Source: Polynucleobacter antarcticus | GTDB lineage: Bacteria; Pseudomonadota; Gammaproteobacteria; Burkholderiales; Burkholderiaceae | Direction: 5' to 3' | Assembly: GCF_013307245.1 (NCBI RefSeq) | Contig: NZ_CP028941.1 | Span: forward strand, 1,550,001-1,614,000 | DNA: 64,000 nt | Part shown: positions 58,115-64,000 of the stretch, piece after piece | How positions within the stretch are numbered: the first letter of the stretch is position 1 | Layout of the letters: each line of letters opens with the position of its first letter | Notes under the pieces: model-generated | What the model saw: only the letters and a program-made list of their open reading frames with translations | Told to the model about the DNA's origin: nothing | Database searches by the model: none | Made by a program: the position numbers and the translations under genes

Positions 58115-59227
58115 ATGCTTGAAAAAGTCATTCCGATTCGCTTAGACGAAGGCAAAGGTCTTACGCCAGCCATGCCAAGCCAGCTAGAGGCTGCTCATAG
58201 TTTGGTGAAAGATACGCGTGGACGCCTACTGCGTGACTTGCGCATCTCGGTTACTGACCGTTGCAACTTCCGCTGCACCTATTGCATGCCCAAGGAAGTG
58301 TTTGATAAAAACTACCCCTATCTCTCTCAGAATGAATTACTCAGCTTCGAAGAGATCACTCGATTAACAACGATATTTGCTTCGCTAGGTGTAGAGAAAA
58401 TTCGTCTTACAGGTGGCGAACCCTTATTAAGAAAAAATCTTGAAGTCCTTGTGGAGATGCTGGCAAAGATTCGGTCTACTGAAGGCGAGCCATTAGACTT
58501 GACCCTCACAACCAATGGCAGCCTATTGCGAAAGAAGGCTGCCGCGTTAAAAGCAGCAGGCTTACATAGGATTACGGTTAGCTTAGATGGTTTGAATGAC
58601 AACATCTTTAAAAAGATGAACGATGTAGACTTTCCGGTAACGGATGTGCTTGATGGTATTGCTGCGGCCCAAGAAGCGGGCTTTACCAACATCAAAGTAA
58701 ATATGGTTGTTAAGAAGGGTACCAATGATCAAGAGATCGTTGCGATGGCGAGTCATTTCAAAGGTACTGGAATTACTCTGCGCTTCATTGAGTTCATGGA
58801 TGTGGGCAGCTCCAATGGCTGGAATATGGAACAAGTCCTTCCCTCTAAGGAAGTTATTGCCAGAATTCATGCTCAATTTCCTCTGGAAGCCATCGATGCA
58901 AACTACCCTGGTGAGGTAGCTCAACGCTGGCGCTATGTAGATGGCTCTGGCGAAATCGGTGTGATCTCTAGCGTCACCCAAACTTTTTGTCATGAGTGCA
59001 CGCGCGCCAGAATCTCTACCGATGGGCAACTCTACCTTTGTCTATTTGCAAATGAAGGTTTCGATTTCAAGACGCTGTTACGGTCCGATAAAACGGATTT
59101 AGAAATTGCCAATGCAGTCATGACCACTTGGGCAGGACGCAATGATCACTATTCAGAAATTCGAGGGTCAAATACGATCGATCCCAGTAGCATTCGAAAA
59201 GTTGAAATGTCTTATATTGGCGGCTAA
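58115..59227 (+). CDS. moaA: GTP 3',8-cyclase MoaA
   Basis: A radical SAM enzyme that starts molybdenum cofactor synthesis by rearranging GTP. In the 370-residue product the SAM cluster cysteines are Cys50, Cys54 and Cys57 ([12 protein letters not shown]). The C-terminal substrate cluster is in [11 protein letters not shown] and LYLCLF, and the essential C-terminal Gly-Gly is present (SYIGG). The N-terminal 35 residues are extra relative to E. coli. Its stop overlaps the mobA start by one base. Confidence 0.97.
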   Translation: MLEKVIPIRLDEGKGLTPAMPSQLEAAHSLVKDTRGRLLRDLRISVTDRCNFRCTYCMPKEVFDKNYPYLSQNELLSFEEITRLTTIFASLGVEKIRLTGGEPLLRKNLEVLVEMLAKIRSTEGEPLDLTLTTNGSLLRKKAAALKAAGLHRITVSLDGLNDNIFKKMNDVDFPVTDVLDGIAAAQEAGFTNIKVNMVVKKGTNDQEIVAMASHFKGTGITLRFIEFMDVGSSNGWNMEQVLPSKEVIARIHAQFPLEAIDANYPGEVAQRWRYVDGSGEIGVISSVTQTFCHECTRARISTDGQLYLCLFANEGFDFKTLLRSDKTDLEIANAVMTTWAGRNDHYSEIRGSNTIDPSSIRKVEMSYIGG

Positions 59228-59829
59228 TGAGTTCTAGTACAAACATTACAGGTTTAATTCTGGCGGGTGGCCGCGCCCAAAGAATGGGCGGTATTGATAA
59301 AGGCTTAATTGCCTTTCATAACAAGCCATTAATTGAATCTGCGATTAATCGCCTTCAACCCCAAGTCGATACTATCCTCATTAATGCCAACCGTAATGTT
59401 ACTAAGTATGCGCACTATGGTTATCCCGTCATTATGGATGAGACCCCGGATTTTTCTGGTCCGCTAGCTGGTTTTTCGATGGGCCTCAAAAATTGCAAAA
59501 CACCTTATCTCTTAACTGCACCTTGTGATTCCCCTTTACTGCCAACCGATCTGGCAGAGAGATTACTTGCTGAACTCAAGGCCGGAGATCTGGACTTGGT
59601 GTACGCATCCACAAAAGAGAACGGTAAAGTATGGGCGCAACCTGTTTTTTGTTTAATGCGCAGTCATCTTGAAACTTCTCTAAGCGCCTTTTTAAGCAAG
59701 GGTGATCTAAAAATTGATCGCTGGTTCACAACGCTGCGCAGTAGTACTGTAGTGTTTGAAGATGTCCAAGCTTTTGCCAACGTCAATACACCCGAAGAGT
59801 TAGCAGCTTTAGAAAAACTATCCAGATGA
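59227..59829 (+). CDS. mobA: molybdenum cofactor guanylyltransferase
   Basis: Adds GMP to molybdopterin to make the bis-MGD cofactor of enzymes such as nitrate reductase and formate dehydrogenase. The 200-residue product has the nucleotide loop LILAGGRAQRMGGIDKGL, and DETPDFSGPLAG and TAPCDSPLLP typical of MobA. Overlaps with moaA (TAATG) and moeA (ATGA) indicate a translationally coupled operon. Confidence 0.95.
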   Translation: MSSSTNITGLILAGGRAQRMGGIDKGLIAFHNKPLIESAINRLQPQVDTILINANRNVTKYAHYGYPVIMDETPDFSGPLAGFSMGLKNCKTPYLLTAPCDSPLLPTDLAERLLAELKAGDLDLVYASTKENGKVWAQPVFCLMRSHLETSLSAFLSKGDLKIDRWFTTLRSSTVVFEDVQAFANVNTPEELAALEKLSR

Positions 59830-61178
59830 GCAATTCAACGCACCGCTCGCCAAATAATCCCATCCTGTTAAGTGACTCATTACCTGTGAATGAGGCTCGA
59901 CAGGCCATTCATCAGTTGGTAGCAGATCTGATTCAAGAATCTCAGCAAAATGATGATACAAGTCGAATTGAGTCAGTAACCTTAGATCAGGCAATTAACC
60001 GTATCCTCGCGCACGACTTACTCTCACCCATCAATGTGCCCGCTGCCGACAATTCTGCAATGGATGGATTTGCTTTTAACGGGGATTGTTTAAGTGATAG
60101 CAATAATGAGCTCACACTCCAAGTCATAGGCACAGCTTATGCGGGTAAGCCTTTTGAGGGCAAGGTTGGGCAAGGAGAATGTCTCAAGATTATGACTGGC
60201 GCACTTATGCCAAAAGATTGCGATACGGTTATCCCTCAAGAACTCACGCAAGCAGTCACTCAAGCACCAACTCAATCGACAGAAACTTCGGTAGTTACCT
60301 TTAAACCGAATCAAGTAAAACGTGGGGAGAATCGACGCCTCTGCGGTGAAGATCTACAACTTGGTAAAGCGGCAATCACCGCAGGACGCTTATTGCGCCC
60401 ATCTGATTTAGGGCTGGCTGCCTCTTTAGGTATCGCCTCCCTCATGGTTCATCGCAAACTAAAGGTAGCCATTTTGTCATCCGGAGATGAATTACGCCCC
60501 TTAGGTCAGACTTTAGATCTCGGAAGCATTTACGACAGCAATCGCTATAGCCTGACTGGTCTGCTCAATCGTCTGAATATGGAGATTATTGACTGTGGCA
60601 TTGTGCATGATGACCCTGCCACATTAAAGGCTGCATTCATCCAAGCAGCCAGTAAAGCGGATGTTCTAATCTCATCAGGTGGTGTTTCAGTTGGAGAGGC
60701 AGATTACACCAAACAAATCATGCAAGAACTGGGTGATGTTGGTTTCTGGAAAATCGCCATGCGCCCAGGGCGCCCCATGGCTTTTGGTGTGCTCAAGGCT
60801 GTTGAAGGTCAAGCTGACAGCCAAAAGACACTCTTCTTTGGCCTGCCCGGAAACCCAGTGGCGGTAATGGTGACCTTTTATCAGTTTGTACGCTCCGCCT
60901 TATTACAACTAAATGGCGCCACGCAAACTGAACCGCCTCTCACTCAGGCGCTCGCACAGGCAGCTATTCGAAAAAGGCCGGGTCGCACAGAATTTCAGCG
61001 AGGTATTTTAGAGCGCGGCCCTGATGGAAAGCCCACCGTTAGACTCACTGGTAGCCAAGGTGCTGGCATCTTAAGATCCATGAGCGAGGCAAATTGCTTT
61101 GTAATTTTGGATCATGATCAAGGCAATATTGCCGCTGGTGACTGGGTAGATGTGGCGCTTTTCGACGGACTGCTTTAA
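59826..61178 (+). CDS. moeA: molybdopterin molybdenumtransferase MoeA (second copy)
   Basis: A second MoeA, 450 residues, in a moaA-mobA-moeA operon. It has VPAADNSAMDGFAF, the GENRRLCGEDLQLG region, SGGVSVGEADYTKQ and GLPGNPVAVMVTFYQ. It differs from the copy at the window start by an insert rich in Gln and Thr near residues 140-155 and a longer N-terminus. In some bacteria one paralogue serves a special cofactor or metal; nothing here decides that. Confidence 0.94.
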   Translation: MSNSTHRSPNNPILLSDSLPVNEARQAIHQLVADLIQESQQNDDTSRIESVTLDQAINRILAHDLLSPINVPAADNSAMDGFAFNGDCLSDSNNELTLQVIGTAYAGKPFEGKVGQGECLKIMTGALMPKDCDTVIPQELTQAVTQAPTQSTETSVVTFKPNQVKRGENRRLCGEDLQLGKAAITAGRLLRPSDLGLAASLGIASLMVHRKLKVAILSSGDELRPLGQTLDLGSIYDSNRYSLTGLLNRLNMEIIDCGIVHDDPATLKAAFIQAASKADVLISSGGVSVGEADYTKQIMQELGDVGFWKIAMRPGRPMAFGVLKAVEGQADSQKTLFFGLPGNPVAVMVTFYQFVRSALLQLNGATQTEPPLTQALAQAAIRKRPGRTEFQRGILERGPDGKPTVRLTGSQGAGILRSMSEANCFVILDHDQGNIAAGDWVDVALFDGLL

Positions 61179-61190
61179 GATTACGCCATT

Positions 61191-61484
61191 ATGAAATTTA
61201 CTAAAAAAGAAATTGTTTTCGTTGACCCCATGCATACTGCCAAAACACTCGTTTTGGTTTACCTATGCTTTTCAGTACCGATTGTGTTGTTGGCCTTGTT
61301 TGTAGCCTTCATCCGTGATGGTGCTATTCCTGGATTTACGGTACTTTCTGCTTTGATCTTAAATGCCTTGCTCGGCTTTGCTCTGCTATGGATTGCTTGC
61401 AAGGTCTACAACTGGGTAGCTGGTAAATTTGGCGGTATTGAACTCGCTCTCAGGGAACTACCTGAAGAAATTGAAGCGGACTAA
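61191..61484 (+). CDS. small inner-membrane protein of unknown function
   Basis: A 97-residue protein with two transmembrane segments (about 18-42 and 48-72) and an acidic C-terminus (ELPEEIEAD). It begins 12 bases after moeA and may be on the same transcript. Its 3' end overlaps the converging dehydrogenase gene by 4 bases. The KKEIVFVDPMHTAKTL start is a pattern I do not recognise. No function can be assigned. Confidence 0.7.
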   Translation: MKFTKKEIVFVDPMHTAKTLVLVYLCFSVPIVLLALFVAFIRDGAIPGFTVLSALILNALLGFALLWIACKVYNWVAGKFGGIELALRELPEEIEAD

Positions 61485-62494
61485 GCTTTAAATACTTCGG
61501 TATTAATTAAGCTCGGCGGCCTCTTACCCTGAAGTGCTGCGCGTAAATTTTCAATTGCAAGATCCACCATAGCTCTACGCGTTTTTTCTGTGCCACTACC
61601 AATATGCGGGGCAATCACAATATTGCTGCACTTCAGTAACTCTGGATGGACAGTAGGCTCGCCTTCAAATACATCTAAGCCAGCAGCAAATATTTTTCCA
61701 GCTTGAAGGGCTTGCGCCAAGGCGGCATCATCCACAATTCCCCCACGAGCAATATTAATCAAGGTAGCGGTTGGTTTCATGAGCGCAATTTCTGGAGCAC
61801 CAATGGTGTGATGATTTTGCGCTGTGTAAGGCAATACAAGCACGAGGTGATCCGCAAGTCGCAGTAATTCTTCTTTTGAAACATAAGTCGCTCCGCATGC
61901 TTTTTCATCTTCCACTGATAAGCGACTACGGTTGTGATAAATCACATTCATACCAAAACCAAGAGCACGTTTAGCAATGCCTTGACCGATACGACCCATG
62001 CCAAGAATGCCTATAGTGCTGTGATGCAAATCCATGCCGAGTGGATTATGGACAATAGACCACTGAGCCCACTTCCCATCGCGCACCCAGCGCTCTGACT
62101 CGGTAATACGACGAGCGGTAGCCATCAACAAGGCAAAACCAAAATCCGCCGTAGTATCCGTAAGCACATCAGGGGTATTAGAGGCCATGATGCCGGCGGC
62201 AGTAATTGCTGGGACATCAAAGTTGTTGTATCCAACAGAAATATTGGCAACGATTTTGAGGTTTTTAGCATGCGCCAAGGCAGCAGCATCGATTCGTTCG
62301 CTGCCGGTAACTAAAGCCCCTTCCACCTCACCAAGGGCCTTTTGCAATGCTTGGGGGGTCAAGACTTGATCTGCCTGGTTTGAAATGACCTCAAAAGACG
62401 CTTTCAATTTAGCTAACGCTTCAGGAAATATAGCCCGGGCGACTAATATTTTAGGTTTACGGTTATGAGAGGTAAGTTTGGTTTGGGTGTTCAT
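61481..62494 (-). CDS. 2-hydroxyacid dehydrogenase, glyoxylate/hydroxypyruvate reductase-like
   Basis: A D-isomer 2-hydroxyacid dehydrogenase of 337 residues. The NAD(P) loop is GMGRIGQGIAKRA. The catalytic set is Arg in NIARGGIVDD, Glu in GEPTVHPEL and His in APHIGSGT. The sequence is closest in pattern to GhrB-type enzymes reducing glyoxylate and hydroxypyruvate, with the related gluconate reductases as alternatives. It is divergent from the ferredoxin gene. Confidence 0.88.
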   Translation of the reverse strand: MNTQTKLTSHNRKPKILVARAIFPEALAKLKASFEVISNQADQVLTPQALQKALGEVEGALVTGSERIDAAALAHAKNLKIVANISVGYNNFDVPAITAAGIMASNTPDVLTDTTADFGFALLMATARRITESERWVRDGKWAQWSIVHNPLGMDLHHSTIGILGMGRIGQGIAKRALGFGMNVIYHNRSRLSVEDEKACGATYVSKEELLRLADHLVLVLPYTAQNHHTIGAPEIALMKPTATLINIARGGIVDDAALAQALQAGKIFAAGLDVFEGEPTVHPELLKCSNIVIAPHIGSGTEKTRRAMVDLAIENLRAALQGKRPPSLINTEVFKA

Positions 62495-62613
62495 GGCAAT
62501 ACTTTACCTCAAGTAAATTACCCCCTTCGCCTGAAAAATAAGCTGATTCGGCTAAAATCAAGTTTTATAACTTGGTAGTCCAGTGATTTTGGGCACCTTA
62601 GATCTGAGCCATC

Positions 62614-62937
62614 ATGACTTACGTTGTTACTGAAGCCTGTATCCGTTGCAAATATACCGATTGCGTTGATGTCTGCCCCGTGGATTGTTTTCGGGAAGGG
62701 CCTAATTTTTTAGTGATCGATCCAGATGAATGCATCGATTGCGCAGTCTGCGTTCCCGAATGTCCGGTCAATGCGATTTATGCGGAAGACGATGTTCCCG
62801 GAGATCAACAAGCGTTCATTAAATTGAACGCTGATTTATCTGCTTCATGGACCTCCATCACCAAATCCAAACCCGGACTTCCAGATGCAGATGATTGGAA
62901 AGATGTGAAAGACAAACTTGATCAGCTGGTGAAGTAA
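62614..62937 (+). CDS. fdxA: 7Fe ferredoxin (3Fe-4S/4Fe-4S)
   Basis: A 107-residue electron carrier with nine cysteines (9, 12, 17, 21, 25, 40, 43, 46, 50). The arrangement matches Azotobacter ferredoxin I, whose first cluster is 3Fe-4S and second 4Fe-4[11 protein letters not shown] and [12 protein letters not shown] are visible. The C-terminal acidic helix is as in that family. It is one base from the ferredoxin reductase gene that follows, so the two form a redox pair. Confidence 0.94.
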   Translation: MTYVVTEACIRCKYTDCVDVCPVDCFREGPNFLVIDPDECIDCAVCVPECPVNAIYAEDDVPGDQQAFIKLNADLSASWTSITKSKPGLPDADDWKDVKDKLDQLVK

Positions 62938-62938
62938 A

Positions 62939-63982
62939 TTGCAGTCTCCCATTGAAACCGATGCAGTCATTATTGGCGCCGGTCCGGTGGGGCTTTTCCA
63001 GGTATTCGAGCTGGGACTTCTCGAAATCAATGCCCATGTGATTGATGCCTTGCCTGAAATAGGCGGTCAGTGTATTGAACTCTACCCAGACAAACCGATC
63101 TACGATATCCCCGCTATCCCAGTTTGCACGGGGCGTGAACTGACCCATAATCTCTTAAAGCAAGTTACACCGTTTAAGCCACAATTTCATTTAAATCAGG
63201 AAGTCACTACGCTTGAAAAGCAAGCAGATGGTCGCTTTCTAATTGGCACATCTCTCCATCAACAGTTTCTGAGTAAAACCATTTTTGTTGCCGCAGGGGT
63301 TGGCGCATTTCAGCCACGCACTCTCAATCTTGAGGGCATTGAAAACTTTGTAGATAAGCAAGTGTTCTACAAGGTGAAAGATCCCGCCCAATTTACCGGT
63401 AAGAGAATGGTGATTTGCGGTGGTGGAGATTCCGCTTTGGATTGGGCGCTGCACTTTGCAGACAAAGTAAGTAACCTGACACTCATTCACCGTCGCGATG
63501 ACTTTAAAGCCGCGCCTCAATCCGTTACCCAGATGCGTGCCCTTTGTGCAAGCCATCAAATGAAACTAGAGATTGGTCAAATCACTGGTTTTTCATCATC
63601 TAATGGCCAACTCACCCAAATTGCAGTGAGCAATATAGATGGTGATGTTCATACGATTGATGTAGACGTACTATTACTCTTTTACGGCCTCTCTCCTAAA
63701 TTGGGGCCCATCGCCGATTGGGGCTTAGATATTGATCGTAAGCAAATTACCGTGGATACCGAGCGTTTTCAGACCAGCACACCAGGGATTTATGCGGTTG
63801 GTGATATCAATGTGTACCCCGGTAAGAAAAAATTGATCTTGTCAGGATTTCATGAGGCAGCACTGGCAGCCTTTGCTGCGGCAGCCTATTTATCCCCTGA
63901 AAAGCCCATTCAATTGCAGTACACCACTACCTCGACCAAACTCCACCAAGTACTTGGGGTGGGTTCACCTACATTCGAGTAA
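62939..63982 (+). CDS. ferredoxin--NADP reductase (thioredoxin reductase-like)
   Basis: A 347-residue FAD and NADP flavoprotein of the YumC-type ferredoxin reductase group. [18 protein letters not shown] binds FAD near the start, [14 protein letters not shown] binds NADP near 160, and [21 protein letters not shown] closes the FAD site. There is no CxxC redox pair, so it is not a thioredoxin reductase. The start is TTG at 62939, one base after the ferredoxin stop. This keeps the FAD loop at the family position. It should reduce or oxidise the neighbouring ferredoxin. Confidence 0.92.
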   Translation: MQSPIETDAVIIGAGPVGLFQVFELGLLEINAHVIDALPEIGGQCIELYPDKPIYDIPAIPVCTGRELTHNLLKQVTPFKPQFHLNQEVTTLEKQADGRFLIGTSLHQQFLSKTIFVAAGVGAFQPRTLNLEGIENFVDKQVFYKVKDPAQFTGKRMVICGGGDSALDWALHFADKVSNLTLIHRRDDFKAAPQSVTQMRALCASHQMKLEIGQITGFSSSNGQLTQIAVSNIDGDVHTIDVDVLLLFYGLSPKLGPIADWGLDIDRKQITVDTERFQTSTPGIYAVGDINVYPGKKKLILSGFHEAALAAFAAAAYLSPEKPIQLQYTTTSTKLHQVLGVGSPTFE

Positions 63983-64000
63983 GCTCTCTCCATTACTGAA

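Noticed and set aside
58583..59029. 148-codon frame antisense to moaA
   Set aside because: It lies opposite well-conserved MoaA sequence and has no recognisable domain.
1..64000. Prophage, insertion sequence, CRISPR array or integron
   Set aside because: No transposase, integrase or evenly spaced repeats were seen. The intein is the only mobile element found.

Overview
The window looks like a chromosomal segment of a free-living freshwater betaproteobacterium of the family Burkholderiaceae, most likely the genus Polynucleobacter. This rests on moderate GC content, betaproteobacterial protein signatures (EarP next to an arginine-type EF-P, a 7Fe ferredoxin with its reductase, an rpsF-priB-rpsR-rplI-dnaB block), very tight gene packing, and the absence of prophage, transposase or CRISPR sequence. 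The genus call is inference from recall of these proteins, not a database result.

Layout. 1-5.4 kb: the N-terminal two thirds of isocitrate lyase, an MFS transporter and the heat-shock disaggregase ClpB, which has a clear sigma-32-type promoter. 5.4-11.4 kb, minus strand: moaE-moaD-moeA (molybdenum cofactor), thrC and hom (threonine synthesis), and an AlaA-type aminotransferase. 11.5-18.7 kb, plus strand: an operon for adding 4-amino-4-deoxy-L-arabinose to lipid A (arnT, arnB, arnC, arnA as two separate genes, arnD). 18.7-23 kb: a Bcp peroxiredoxin, a candidate structured RNA ending in a terminator, PhoH with a PIN domain, an NlpC/P60 lipoprotein, a MscS channel and a small secreted duplicated-motif protein. 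23-27 kb, minus strand: dnaB interrupted by an intein with class 3 (W-C-T) signatures, then rplI, rpsR, priB and rpsF. 27-35.3 kb: asparaginase, lexA, a lipoprotein, two tRNA genes, pgsA, uvrC, earP, efp and an unusual GNAT-like protein.

35.3-50.8 kb is a long minus-strand housekeeping run: nagZ, acpS, pdxJ, recO, era, rnc, lepB, lepA, a DegP/MucD protease, and the fatty acid/phospholipid block fabF-acpP-fabG-fabD-fabH-plsX behind rpmF and yceD. 50.8-58 kb holds a Maf nucleotide pyrophosphatase, an RsmI-like methylase, a SppA-type peptidase, gph, rluC and, after a roughly 375-base structured leader, RNase E. 58-61.2 kb is a second molybdenum cofactor operon (moaA-mobA-moeA), followed by a small membrane protein, a 2-hydroxyacid dehydrogenase, a 7Fe ferredoxin and a ferredoxin-NADP reductase.

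Most of the window is ordinary core genome. The observations most worth following are the class 3 intein in the Walker A loop of DnaB, the candidate RNA between bcp and phoH, a terminator hairpin that also encodes part of a lipoprotein signal peptide, a lexA gene predicted to be transcribed from its own start codon with the SOS box over the -10 element, uvrC and earP with overlapping start codons on opposite strands, a perfect 42-bp palindrome after efp, and the three-way-junction leader of RNase E.
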